From Rotaria sp. Silwood1 (Eukaryota > Rotifera > Eurotatoria > Philodinida > Philodinidae): a stretch of 64,000 nucleotides of DNA. The notes under the pieces are model-generated. The model was given only the letters and a program-made list of their open reading frames with translations. It did not search any database and was not told the DNA's origin. Shown here one piece after another: positions 23,962-35,270 of the stretch (position 1 is the stretch's first letter; each line of letters begins with the position of its first letter). The stretch is taken from NCBI GenBank assembly GCA_905250075.1, contig CAJNOP010000320.1:150051-214050 (forward strand), read 5' to 3'. A program made the position numbers and the translations under genes.

Positions 23962-25495
23962 CTATATTTGTATCGTGACAATGACTTTCCGAAGCCTTTA
24001 TCATGTGGCTGCTCTTGTCTTTTTAATCACATAATCGTTTACTGGAATCAAAAAAAATTACTTTTTTCAGTTTGTATTTTGACTTCGTCAATATATCCGC
24101 CATTGAGGATTAATTAATGTCTTTAATTAAAATTGAAAATCTAAATCTGAGAATTTCGAACACATTGTTTTAAATATTGAGTATCATTATGTAATGACTT
24201 CGATCTGTCTATATTCGCAAAACATGCCTATAGTTATGATCTATCCTGTTTTCATCATCATTTTTAACGAAAATGGAGTCTAAAATTTCTGATGGTGCAC
24301 ACTGTTGAAACGTCATTAAATTGCTCGAGTATTTCTTTATTTACCATGAAGTTCTTGATAGATTCAAGAATCCTGTCGTCTCATCTCTGATGTTTTTGGA
24401 AAAATCTATCAGTATCAGAATGAGTATGAGTATCTGAGATGAGTTTCAAGTAGAATGAAAGACGATGCATTATCGTCAGTGTGCCAATAAGAAGAACATA
24501 GCTAGATTAGGTATGAAATTGATTTCATACTATCTCTTAGAAATCATCTGACAAGGATTTATCATTGTCTCTGACTTATAAAAAGATAGAGGAGGGCATA
24601 TCTGTCTTACTCTCAATTACTCTCTCTCTTTGGAATCGGTAACTTTTTTCTTTCCTTTCGTTCTTTGTAGGCATCTACCTAGATCAAACCATTCGGTCTC
24701 AATCTCATTCTATATCAAGCTATAAATAGACCCAAAATTGCATTAAACTACATTTTAGAGATTCATGGTATGTTGATGAGCGGTACCGATTCATATTATC
24801 GAGTATTCATCACCTTGATGATACAGTCACATCTTACATTCGACACAGCTTGTCATATGATAAGATCGAGATTGAGAGTGTTCCGATCGAGAATCTCGAT
24901 CTTGACGCGATGTCAGAATATTAAACGTATAGCTTTCAAAAGTGATGGCATGACTTTGGAAGCAGCTAGACAACTTCATCATGGGTCGTTTAGACGACAA
25001 TAGTCTGCCGATTAAATGTGTGAAACCCAAGCAGAGTGCACTTTCTTTCAGAGATGCATTGATTATAAAATGCAGATGTTTTCGAGTTTAGCAATAATTG
25101 TCGGAATAGTTTTCAGTTCATTTAAGTAATTCAAGTGCTTTCTAAGGAGATTTTCGATCAGTTTGAAGGTGTAGGTATGGGTAAGAGTGTGAATTTGGAT
25201 GCAAGATAATACAAGACACAGCCATACAGAATATTCACACTCACATCTATAATTATTCATATGAATACATGTTATCTATTGTTGGCATAGAAAAGACATA
25301 CTATTCCTTGACAAAAAAAATTTTTATATTTCTTTCGATCAACGTAAAAAAACGGGATTTTGGAAGATAGTTCGAAAAATTCAGGACGGGATATTCAAAA
25401 CTAGAACTATTTAAAAACTTTCGGAATAAAACAAAGATGATTTGAGACACAAGAAAATGTCCAGCAGGACTCTATAATTGAACAAATGATATACT
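23962..25495. other. Spacer with an unidentified coding-like stretch
   Basis: At about 24757-24921 the + strand is open for 55 codons with a protein-like composition (YRFILSSIHHLDDTVTSYI, then ESVPIENLDLDAMSEY). After a stop, a shifted frame continues with KRIAFKSDGMTLEAARQL. I do not recognise it; it may be a frameshifted remnant. The rest is AT-rich, with palindrome C at 25168-25249. Confidence 0.35.
25168..25249. repeat. Telomere-like head-to-head palindrome C
   Basis: GGTGTAGGTATGGGTAAGAG on the left and ATTCACACTCACATC on the right, imperfect inverted copies separated by about 45 bases. It lies downstream of the lectin gene's stop codon. Confidence 0.5.
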
Positions 25496-25960
25496 TTAAG
25501 CCCAATAGATATCCCATAAAAGGTTAGACTGAACAATATGCTCCCATTGCGATACTCGATTTCCATTTTCTATTGTTGCATTGTCAACATGGATACACTT
25601 TCCCGAATGGACAAATTTGATAAAATAATAGCCGTGGCCATCATTGATAAAGTTCACTTTCATATTGTCCTGATGGCCATGCGTAGTTTTATCGAACAGA
25701 GTGATTTCGCCTCCGTTATTGGAATTGGCACCATGCTGGTGAACTACAAAATTGGGATTCAGCGCAGATTGAATGTAGAATCCACGGTCTGTGGTGTTGA
25801 TAAACCATTTCAACTTATTCTCGTCTACTTTTTCCCACAAAGTGATAGGCGCTTCATTATAAACACCTCCATCAAGAACGTGCAGATAGCCGTTGCCCAA
25901 GGCACTTCGAATATAGACACTCTTTCCTGAATTTACTGCATCAATCAGATTAATGGCCAT
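25496..25960 (-). CDS. Ricin-B-type (beta-trefoil) lectin domain protein
   Basis: A single intact exon of 154 codons starting MAINLIDAVNSGKSVYIRSA. The protein is one beta-trefoil: three subdomains with related GxxVYIRS, GFYIQSALNPNFVV and KCIHVDNATIENGNRVSQW elements, and Trp at the QxW-type positions (LWEKVDENKLKW, QWEHIVQSNLLW). The length fits a stand-alone R-type lectin. There is no signal peptide and no catalytic chain, so it is most simply a cytosolic or unconventionally secreted carbohydrate-binding protein. The start is the first Met, immediately before the fold. The reading frame is intact and no intron is needed. Confidence 0.85.
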   Translation of the reverse strand: MAINLIDAVNSGKSVYIRSALGNGYLHVLDGGVYNEAPITLWEKVDENKLKWFINTTDRGFYIQSALNPNFVVHQHGANSNNGGEITLFDKTTHGHQDNMKVNFINDGHGYYFIKFVHSGKCIHVDNATIENGNRVSQWEHIVQSNLLWDIYWA

Positions 25961-26946
25961 TTGTTACTTTTCTTTGAATAAGTAGGCGATAAAGATGAAT
26001 TGGTACCCAGATATCTGATCTACCGTTTTGTTTTCTAGATTTAGTTGAAATAAAAACAAAACTTCAGTGCATCTTCGGCGTGGGTACTTGTCGTCAATTT
26101 GATGCTACTCTTATCTGATTACAAATTTTTCTCTGAGAACGGCAACGGTTAGAAAGTCAACTAGAGAATATCAAAGAATATTTCGTGTGTTGGATTCATT
26201 GCTAATCTAGCAAGAGTATCCTTCTATTCTAATAGCAATGCTGACAGTATTTCTACAGATTATACTCACCTGATTAACAACATAGTACTATATCAAATAA
26301 TTGCTACCAACACGAGAAGTCAAGGCATCCGTATGTTTTTTGAATAACGAGAGGCACATACAAATGCAAGGTCTGTGATATTCATTATTCGATTGACGAG
26401 AACATTCAGACCTGTTGAATACAATTTGTCTAATAATTGACCAATTAGATGAATTCTTCATATTTCGAAGCGATCTGAGAGCTCTCGACAAAGACTTTGA
26501 CCATATGAAGTGTTCAGACTTCGTAAAGGAAGAATATATAACTTGCAAACACACTCCTAGTCAAAAGTCTTTTCCCTTTCCCCAACTATTTTCTTGCTCG
26601 TTTTTCTTTGTGAGTGGGAGAGGGAAGGAAGCACTTTTATTTAGCGATATACCTGTTATAAGAATCTTAAGTCGATTCGAAACTGAAAACAGACATTTAG
26701 CACTGGACCAAGCATGGTAACTTATCAACTTCTAATGATATTTTTTACATATGATGAGGACTTTGCTTTAGCAACAAAATGACTTTCTTTAATAAAAATC
26801 AATTTATAACAAAATCAGTATCTATGGTCGTTAACGCTAAAACAGTATAAAAGATATATTTGTACTAATAATGTTAGTAGTTTTCCTCAACGCCGCCACA
26901 TCTTTTATATTTCTATACCTTTATTACAGCTATATCGCTAATTCTA
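25961..26946. other. No gene seen
   Basis: Overlapping short open frames on both strands (26288-26720) have no domain signal and look like chance. This is the upstream region of the lectin gene; no clear TATA box was picked out. Confidence 0.4.
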
Positions 26947-26947
26947 G

Positions 26948-27422
26948 GAATGCCATCTTAGACTTGGCAGTAGCATTTAATCGTATTAATGCTAATACTT
27001 TAGGAATCAGTATTAAAATTAAACTAATGCTTTGATATTGAATTAGAATTATCTTCAGTTCCAATACATATGCTGCGTGAGACTATACCTATGAGAGATC
27101 ACGTTTAAAGTTTCCAAAACTGACCATATTTGCTCTGTTCTTAGGGATGACACTTCTGGTTAAAAAAATCAATGTTCTGTTTCAAGAAATCGTACTTCCA
27201 GTAAAAACATCTTTGCTCTGTCACTAGAACCTTTTGAATGCAGACTTTCGCAGATGTAATTTCAGCTAATATATATTGAAATCAGAAATACTTCTTATTT
27301 AATGCTAACATGTTGATACTGATTAATTCTAATGCAATTAGTATCAAAGCATTAGATTTAATTTCAGTATCAATGCCTAGAGCATTAGCATTTTTTCTAA
27401 TAGTAATATTAATCTGGCATTC
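26948..27422. mobile_element. Foldback MITE-like element (about 475 bp)
   Basis: Left end GAATGCCATCTTAGACTTGG; right end ATTAATCTGGCATTC. Arms of about 110-125 bases are inverted copies: the left block GCTAATACTTTAGGAATCAG...AACTAATGCTTTGATATT is matched on the other strand by GCTAATGCTCTAGGCATTGA...ATCTAATGCTTTGATACT. The central 200 bases are AT-rich without an ORF. A target duplication is not evident. Confidence 0.75.
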
Positions 27423-27736
27423 TCAGCCAATCCTCTTATACATTCGTTAACTTTTAGGACAATAAGTCTTTTCTCTCTGAATTTGTTATAATAACAAATT
27501 CTCCCATGAACTCAAAAACAGTGTTATAAGATAATTTCAACGATTTTGAAAGCATTTTTTTGAGGAACATGTCTGCTTGAGTAGATGCGTTCACGTGTCA
27601 TTGAAAATTTATTATGTTGATTTTAATCTCGCAATCTATTTTTGCTGTTCCTGTCATCGATATATTACATTAATTCATATTTTTCTTGTAATATTGACAG
27701 AGAACAAGGAATAAGCAGATACTAAGAAGAGACATA

Positions 27737-27823
27737 AGGGTGTGGGTGTTAGTTCGACTGTGGTTTCGGGATGTGCATATCCTTTTCATCCACATAAACA
27801 TGAAGATGTATACACACACACTT
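27737..27823. repeat. Telomere-like head-to-head palindrome D
   Basis: AGGGTGTGGGTGTTAG on the left and a looser CATCCACATAAACATG...ACACACACAC on the right. The left arm is near perfect; the right is eroded. Confidence 0.55.
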
Positions 27824-28259
27824 TGTTTACTTGTTTTACAGATACTAATGTAGTTATAGCTACGTGAGCTTTGGTTTATGACTGTCTAGTTAACGATGAG
27901 AAGAGCCTCTCCAACGCCCACTCACTGACGAATCCACTCTCACTCTCAAATACATTTTCGAAGTTTTTTCTATATTTTTATTCAACTATAGTTCAAAAAG
28001 AAACCTTTCAATCTTGTTCTTAAGAAGACAAAACTTTTCTTACCGACGAATAGCGTACAGAAGATAAAACAAGAATGCGTATACCCTGTCTGAATACCTT
28101 TTCAATAGAGCAAGCGACGAGCACATCATTTATCGCTTTACCATACACAAAGAAGCTTATCTTTGAATATTTATTCTATGTTGCAAAGGAAGAAAAAGAA
28201 CATTAAAAAAGAAGAAAAAGTATTTTGATATTTGTAGCGTCTGTTTCCTTTACTTAACG

Positions 28260-28690
28260 TTCTGATTTTATATCAGGATGTTAACTTCCATATGGCTTTA
28301 ATTAACATCCATCATCTTTACTCATAGGCGATAGTTTCAAGTTGTGTCCATTTCGTTAATTCATCGTCATTTTATTTTTCAAGCATCAAGACTTAGAACA
28401 AGCTCTGTCATAGTTTTACTCCAATTGATTCTTCTAATCTTTTCTTGTCGACTCGTTCTTTGTATTCACATATAATGTCTGTAATGTTGTGCTGTGGTGA
28501 GTGGGCTTGAACATATCTGTTGATGAATTTATCCCATCCATCGTTGTCGTGAGTATCTTTTCATCAATTCTTGATTTCAAACTTTTCAATACCTTCTATT
28601 ACATTGGTTTTCCATTTTTTGCTAATTCCAACATTTCTAGTTCGTTAACAGTCAGAGAAGTATGAGAACATGACCTTTTTTACTAATATA
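28260..28690 (-). pseudogene. Decayed coding remnant, possibly a retroelement C-terminus
   Basis: One minus-strand frame reads RNVGISKKWKTNVIEGIEKF, EIKN, two TGA codons, KDTHDNDGWDKFINRYVQAH, then ITDIICEYKERVDKKR. The two TGAs would be Trp if TGG. The W(W)-x-x-T-x-D-x-x-x-W arrangement is reminiscent of tails of some non-LTR reverse-transcriptase proteins, but the match is from memory and weak. Dead in any case. Confidence 0.35.
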
Positions 28691-28708
28691 GCTTTGCTTG
28701 TTTCGTTT

Positions 28709-28825
28709 TGGGTGTGGGTGCAGGTGTGAGAGTGGTTGTAGATGAGCGTGGTTGTGAGTATAAAGATCAAACCGACACTAACACTCACACATCCACATCC
28801 CACACTCCACCCACACCCACACTCT
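28709..28825. repeat. Telomere-like head-to-head palindrome E
   Basis: TGGGTGTGGGTGCAGGTGTG at the left edge and CCACCCACACCCACAC at the right edge. Inner sequence is also GTG-rich on the left half and CAC-rich on the right half, so almost the full 117 bases is one imperfect palindrome. Confidence 0.8.
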
Positions 28826-29319
28826 TTTTCAAAATACCGTTTTCATATTTTGAATAACTAAAAGAATAAAATTCCTGACAGAATTATATTCTGTTGCTAA
28901 TTATGTTGTTCAGCGAGAGAAATACATATGTGTTAAGAAAAAGGTGATACTCTAAGTGAAAAACTTTACTCAGTATAATTCTTATATCAAAATAAAGCGG
29001 CAGTCATGAACTACATAATAATACCAAAGTTCTAACAAACAGACTTTGTTTCGAATCCTTTCTGCTCCTAATGACTCTTGCAGCTCTTTTCGTAACACAT
29101 AGTCACTAATAGAGTATGTTTGGACAGCGGAACTATACAAGAAAAGTTCAAACACTAACAGTCACGTTATGATTGATTACTAAATGATGATCTTTGTGTA
29201 TATTTAAATGTTTTACTTTCTATCAGATTTGTGAGTTCTATGGAGATGATGCAATCTCGTTATTTTTGTTAATTTTTATCTCTTCCTTCTCTCTTGTCAT
29301 TCATTGTCAGTTATTACTA

Positions 29320-29415
29320 GGGTGTGGGTGTTTGTGTGGGTGTTGAGGTGGGTGTGTATTTGTACATTCGCTTCTTCTCAAAGCCAAACGTACAGCCAAA
29401 ACCACACCCACACCC
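29320..29415. repeat. Telomere-like head-to-head palindrome F
   Basis: Edges GGGTGTGGGTGTTTGTGTGG and ACCACACCCACACCC. The outer 11 bases of the arms are perfectly complementary (GGGTGTGGGTG at the start would pair inside CACCCACACCC). The centre is non-repetitive and short. Confidence 0.8.
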
Positions 29416-29970
29416 TATTTGACTGTTCATTCTCGCAATACACATATCCACACACAAACATATTTCTGTGTTTTTTTGTTGTCAAATGATAATTAATTAT
29501 AGAAGTCGTCACTTGAGATGAATGAACTTTCCAAACTCAATTATCGATCAAATCTATTAGGTTTTCTTACGCTGAAATGATACTTTTGAATTAATTTTTT
29601 TCATTCTCTTCTATTTTTTATTACAACATGAAGAATTTTGACTTATGTCGAATGAATAAATCAATGAAGAAATATATAAGAGATTTGAACAAAACTAAAT
29701 TTCTACTAGACAAAAACTGTTAACTACTTATGTTTCGCATGGCAACTTAGACATTTCTTTAACTACTCTATTTAAATTTCAAACTTTTCAATAGAAGAAA
29801 AATATTATCATTTTTGAAAATTTTTTTATTGATATATTATCAAGTTTTATTAGTTTTTAAAAAGAATATGAGTAAACTTTCAATGATACAAAATCTTCTA
29901 CATTGATTGAAAGATATGTTAGAGAATGTTATACTGAATAAAGTCATGGGATATGTTCATCAAGTAAAAT

Positions 29971-30204
29971 CTAATTTTTTCCATGATTATTTTGAAAAAT
30001 ATAACGCTTGAGTTGACTGGTTGTACCATGACTAAGAAGATTTGAACATATCAAAGTTGATGCTTTTTTTAATGTACTTTTTTTGAGTGTGACATGTTGC
30101 GGTAATGGAATAAGTGCTAAACAGAGCTCAAGATCATCGCAATCCGCTTTAGAAACGTCGTCAAAAGTCGCGAAGAAGTTGTTAATAAAAAAAAGATTTT
30201 TCAT
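29971..30204 (-). other. Unidentified 77-codon open frame
   Basis: A protein-like frame with an acidic N-terminal half (FDDVSKADCDDLELCLALIP) and a basic C-terminal half (LKKSTLKKASTLICSN). No signal peptide, membrane segment or known motif. It could be a remnant or a small gene; the + strand frame opposite it looks like a shadow. Confidence 0.25.
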
Positions 30205-30508
30205 AGATTTTTGTATTATAAGATCATATCTATGTAGTCATGCTCGTGCAAGATATGAAAATTTTTAGTTTTTTTTTCATATTTTAGTTCTCAGCATATC
30301 ATCTGGAAATCAATTTTAAACATCAAGCTAAATTCATAACAGAAATGTTCATATACGATGATCACTGTGTCGTGATATAGGTAAGTGTTAGTATTTCTTC
30401 TCTGTTGATGTGCATTCACAGACATTCTTGCATCTACATCCTATGACAACAAAAGCTACCAGATATGGACACAATTTTAAAAGTTGGACATGAAATGTTT
30501 TTTTTTTG

Positions 30509-30612
30509 AGTATGAGTCTGAGTGATTGTATGAAGGAAAGATCAATATTCACACAACTCCTACCACATAACCCACACGCATACATACACATTCCGGACCC
30601 ATACTCACCCCC
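30509..30612. repeat. Eroded telomere-like palindrome
   Basis: Left arm GAGTATGAGTCTGAGTG, right arm CCGGACCCATACTCACCCCC with CACAC words between. Same polarity as the clearer members but heavily diverged. Confidence 0.4.
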
Positions 30613-31486
30613 TCTTGCTATTTTCCAGTCCATGCTAGTAACAATCTGTTCTTGTTGAGTTGATTTTTTTTCAGTTGTCTACTGAACTTCTATCATGTGA
30701 AAGGTTTTTAATATATCGCTGATGTGTTTGGAATCCTATCATCTCTCTTTTGTTCAACTAGCATTAATCGACCGATATTCAATGACGACAATTTGGTGAT
30801 GTTAAGTGTAAATTTTTACATGGGAGGCGTTATTTAAAGCAATAAGGATTGTGATAAGTTAGCTATAAAATTTAGTTTTTACCAGTAAAACTGATTGGAG
30901 TAGTGAGTATTTCGGCATAGTCTACCATCTATCTCACAGATCGAACCCAGAACATCACGAAGTTTTTTCTACACAACCAGTTCTTTTTAAAAATCTTCCA
31001 TTAAAGTTCAATCATGTAGTAATTATGACCATAGAATACCAACTATTGTCTGCTTTTAATTATGATTATAATGCGTGCAAAGTTTAGAGTAAACTATTCA
31101 AGATTATAATTAGGTCATAGCGGACATGTTTTTTTTTTTGCGCCATATTTTCTCCTTTTACGTTCTTTGTAAATTTTGACTCTTTGACATTACAGATGAG
31201 CAAGCGGATATATCTTATAACTACGCATTTCTTTTACTGTGTAGCAACACTGACTTACCTTTCTATTATGAGTGTAAAATTGAAACGCAAAACATTATTA
31301 ATAACAACAAGAAACGAATCGAAGTTATAATTCTCCGAACAAGAGAACTTATCCATTAGTATACAGCAAAGTTAATCTCTTGAGAACAAAAAATGCTTCA
31401 GTACCGTCATACTCATGTTGTTAAATATTTTCTCAGTTTTTAATTTTATCCATGAATAAATAAGAAACAACAACAATCTACACAAG
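30613..31486. other. No gene seen
   Basis: AT-rich upstream region of the small secreted protein gene. No ORF or motif of note. Confidence 0.4.
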
Positions 31487-31494
31487 TATATATA
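31487..31494 (+). promoter_or_regulatory. Possible TATA box
   Basis: TATATATA lies 158 bases before the start codon of the small secreted protein gene. Motif-only call. Confidence 0.35.
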
Positions 31495-31651
31495 GAGATG
31501 TGAATATGAATTGTGAATCTAAATATTGTGCTGTCTTTCTAGCCTGTCTTTAACGTTTATTGCAAACAATAGTTAAGTCATTATTCTACACACATCTAAA
31601 AAAAGAACTTATGAATGACTTGTTCTACTAAATTTAGATCTCACAATCAAT

Positions 31652-31963
31652 ATGCGTCTGCTTACATTAATCTTGAGCATCGGTATACTTTTTAGTGCTG
31701 CAATGGCTTTCTCCTATGAAGCCTGGTCAAAAAACAATTTTCAAGGTAGGGCCCAAACGTATACAAAGCGTGGCACCTTCTATCCTGGCTATACCATCAA
31801 GTCATACAAATGGATAAGCAAACGAGGTGACGGTTGCTGTGTTCGCATGTGTGAGGGAAGCGGCAGTGTTGGTTATTATTGTTCGTCGAAATCGAACGGT
31901 GTTCCAAGTGCATCATTTAATAAGATTGTCATTGGATGTGGCAGTCAACGAATTAAGTGCTAA
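31652..31963 (+). CDS. Small secreted cysteine-rich protein, crystallin-like
   Basis: An intact single-exon ORF of 103 codons. Residues 1-19 (MRLLTLILSIGILFSAAMA) are a clear signal peptide. The mature part of about 84 residues has seven cysteines, including GCCVRMC and YYCSS, and ends in SQRIKC. The segment NNFQGRAQTYTKRG...YTIKSYKWI recalls the F-x-G-x-x-x-x-Y turn and IKSYKW strand of beta/gamma-crystallin-fold secreted proteins. That similarity is from memory and tentative. The size, leader and cysteines suggest an extracellular protein stabilised by disulfides. A TATA-like run and a downstream AATAAA fit an expressed gene. Confidence 0.8.
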   Translation: MRLLTLILSIGILFSAAMAFSYEAWSKNNFQGRAQTYTKRGTFYPGYTIKSYKWISKRGDGCCVRMCEGSGSVGYYCSSKSNGVPSASFNKIVIGCGSQRIKC

Positions 31964-32038
31964 AAAGACAAAAAGCTTTCTTATTTGTATATTATACTAG
32001 CGACAGACTTCTAAACTGCTTTGTGTTTCAATTCGTTC

Positions 32039-32044
32039 AATAAA
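32039..32044 (+). terminator. Polyadenylation signal
   Basis: AATAAA 76 bases after the stop codon of the small secreted protein gene. Confidence 0.55.
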
Positions 32045-32989
32045 CATATTATTCTAATAACAACAATGAAAAACATTTGTATTGCTCACAATCACTGAGT
32101 ATCTTCACGAATTTCTTTTCTAGGACTAAAGAAAACAGCGGGTAGATGTGTGCATAGATGAGAAGAGTATTATACACTCTCCCCAAACTCTCACTTATTC
32201 ATACTCTTTCTTGTTAATCGAGCTGGAATAACTTAGTAAGTAATCGTGTTCCACTTTTTCCAATATGATGACTGGTTCATTTGATCGAATCTTTCATTTC
32301 AACTGCGCTTGTCACAGAAGTGACTAATCGCAGTGGTGATTCTCAATACACAGAACTCGATATTTTTCAGTTATATATCATAGAAGCATCATAATTGACA
32401 TGAGTAAATTCTTTCCTTTTGTTTAGTTTAATATTAATGAAAAAGAATTACTATAAAACAAGTGATGTTTCGTATTTTGATAACATATTTCATCATGCGT
32501 TAACACTAAAACGAATAACTTCATGTGCAATAACACACAAATGGTAACAGAACAAACAAACTAGACTATTTTCAGTCAATTGTACTGATAATACCCGAAA
32601 AAAGATGATAGTGACTAAGTAGAGATTTACTGATTATTTTCGCATCACTATCACTAGTTGTGATTATGACTGTGGGTAAGGATGTGAAGTTGGAGGTGGT
32701 TTACATGTAGTTTTTTTTCTTCAATTACATTCATGCTCATACTTTTCTTGAAAAATGGCAGTGTTCTTTTTCTGTTAAAAAAATTATGAACAGTTAGTTC
32801 ATTTTTGTTCTTGTTGAATAATAAAATTTGTAAAGATCTTCGAATTCCATTAATTATTGAACAACACTGTCTGAATGTGAGTATTATATTTTAAGACTTG
32901 TTTTCTCTTTTGTAACTGTTTGGTATACAAATCAACAGTTACAAAAACTTCGATGATCTTGATGTCATTTTTTTTTTATTTCAAAATAA
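32045..32989. other. No gene seen
   Basis: AT-rich spacer with an eroded telomere-like arm near 32667-32700 (GACTGTGGGTAAGGATGTG) lacking a clear partner. Confidence 0.4.
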
Positions 32990-33400
32990 AAACAGAAAGC
33001 GAAAATATTCTGCTTAACATCAAGTTTTGTTGCTATTGTTTCTGTATACAGATAATTACATTTAGTGAAATCTTTAGCAAGTTTGACATCATTTTGATCC
33101 ATTTGTTCTTCGCATGTCTTCCCTACAATGGGTCGTCATTAACAAACTCACTCAGCACTCGTTTCAATAAGACAACGTTCGAGTTCTCATTCCATTCAAT
33201 TATTTTTTGCAAATCAGCTTCTCACCCTTGATTTGTGCCAAACTTCTTACTGAAGGACTAACAATTGTTGTTCTTTGCTTCAGGATTGCTGGTCAAGCTA
33301 TAAACAGCGTTCCAAAATTCTTTTTCACATTCAATGAGGTGTGGAGTTATCCGATCTTAGCCTATACGGATATCTTCACTACCCATGCCTACACTCTGAG
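32990..33400 (-). pseudogene. Decayed coding remnant, family unknown
   Basis: On the minus strand a frame with three stops reads DRITPHLIECEKEFWNAVYS, SNPEAKNNN, then QKIIEWNENSNVVLLKRVLS and EFVNDDPL. The even spacing of helical-looking blocks in one frame indicates a real, dead coding sequence. The + strand open frames here are shadows. I cannot name the family. Confidence 0.4.
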
Positions 33401-34860
33401 AATATTGAAAAAACATTTTCTTCTTTGAAAATGCAGCATAAAATTAAAAATAAAAATATCACTATTATTAAAGGCCTAACGAAATCTATAGGAAATTTCA
33501 ATACTAATAATCAAATATTTTCGTTATTTTTTCTCAGGTTCAAAATATATTATTCAATATGTAGAAGAATAATTTTGACCTCATTGGTCACGACGATTAA
33601 ATCGGTCAAATGAATGTGGTCGTAAAACTACAATACAATTAATTGAGACATATGGTGACGTTGATCAATTTTTTATTTTTATCAAACATAATTTATTTTT
33701 ACTTAATACACGTGAAAACCTTTATTTGATACCTCATGATATATTTTCACCATGACAATTACCAAATGTTGTTCCTAGTTTATATTTAAATATTGAATGT
33801 AAGTCAAATATCTAATATTCTAGAAAAAGAAACGTAATAATTTCTTGCTACTTTCTGTTTTTTTTGTTTAATTTGAGTTTCTCAAAAAATAGGTCGACAG
33901 TTTACGAATGACACGTTTACAAATCTTTTAAGCTTCCTCTCTTGAAAAAAAAAACTTATTTTTGTCAGAATAGTCGAAATTAAGATAAATGCACGAGAAC
34001 ATGATCCACGATCTGATCTTTCATAAGAACAAAAAAGATTAAACATATATATAATGAATCTAGACAGAGAAATTCGATTTGTCAAATACGCTATTTTTCA
34101 TTCTTGTTTGGTCAATATATCTCTCAAACGTTATGATATCAAGCTGAAAATTTTATGCTATTTGAATGTTTCTTGGTTGAGATCGATTTTGGAAGGGACC
34201 TTAGTGATTCATTTATTTGGCTTTAATTAATTTAGTAATCAATTGTTATTTATTAAATATCAAGCATTCAATTCTAGTTATTTCAGATTTATTATTTTGA
34301 TTTGTCAGTGTTCCTCTTGCTTTGATATCAAAACAATTCTTTCAAGCTGGTGACGTAGCTAAAATGAAATAAGCATTAGATTGACTTAATAGAGATTCAA
34401 GTACAAATACTGACGTTGGTACAATTGATACAGGTGTAACAACAACGGGAACACCTTTCAGATAAGAGAAAATACGATTTCAATGTGGTATGCTATAGAA
34501 AACATGATTTAATTTCCATCGAAAATGAAACTTCTTCTCTATGTTACTCTTGTTTCATTTATCATTCACAATTAAATATTAAACTGTTCAAATTCATGTA
34601 TAGCCTAAGAATATCATTGCATATTATGATTAAAAAAAGGAGTAATTGTATTTTTGATCACCAAATGTTTTAGAGAGGTGTGATTCTTCATCAAATCTTG
34701 TTTGTTCGTCATATACTTACATTTCATTATTTATTCTTCATTCGTAATTTGCTTACATTTCATTATCTATTTTTTTCATCATATCACTCGCATTTGCTCA
34801 TACCTTTCCTGTTGCTGTTTCTCGTATATATAAATACTTTAAAGTTTTTCGCTTTTAAAA
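33401..34860. other. Spacer with short coding-like scraps
   Basis: AT-rich. At about 33600-33780 a + strand frame reads GDVDQFFIFIKHNLFLLNTR with a later TGA. At about 34310-34465 another reads ALISKQFFQAGDVAKMK, stop, then STNTDVGTIDTGVTTTGT. Both look like fragments of dead genes and neither is identified. Confidence 0.3.
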
Positions 34861-35270
34861 ATGTCAAAATCAAATTGGATTCTGCTATGTGTAGTTAATT
34901 CACTTGATTATGTTAAAGCTGTAGCTAAATCACATAATGTCTGTCAATATCGAACAAATAATCTTAAAGATCATGCAAAATACTCATTTAAATGTAGTTA
35001 ATATCGTAAATATTCATCGTGTAATTATGAACTCATAGCAGTTGTACCTGATGATGATCCTAACTCAATTACGGTAATGTTCAAAAATACTCACAATCAC
35101 AGCGACCATAACCAAACATTTCGTGTACCATCTCCCCTATGACAATCTGTTTTACAATATGTTCGTGCTGGTTTAACAGAATCTTAAATTCGTTCGTTGC
35201 TCTCAATTGATCATGCAGCCATGCCAGTGTCATCAAGCAAATTCAAATATATATTAACAAAAAATAAGAA
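34861..35270 (+). pseudogene. MULE/FLYWCH-type transposon protein remnant (N-terminal part)
   Basis: An ATG at 34861 opens 46 codons (MSKSNWILLCVVNSLDYVKA...FKCS) to a TAA at 34999-35001. The same frame then continues YRKYSSCNYELIAVVPDDDP, SITVMFKNTHNHSDHNQTFR and QYVRAGLTES with a TGA and another TAA. The C-x-x-YRKYxxC...H-x-H spacing matches the zinc-binding WRKY/FLYWCH-like domain at the N-terminus of MULE transposases common in rotifers. Each stop fits one C-to-T change from Gln CAA or Arg CGA. No catalytic core follows, so the element is truncated. Confidence 0.6.

Noticed and set aside
25538..25930. 130-codon + strand frame
   Set aside because: Antisense to the complete lectin gene, whose protein shows clear beta-trefoil features.
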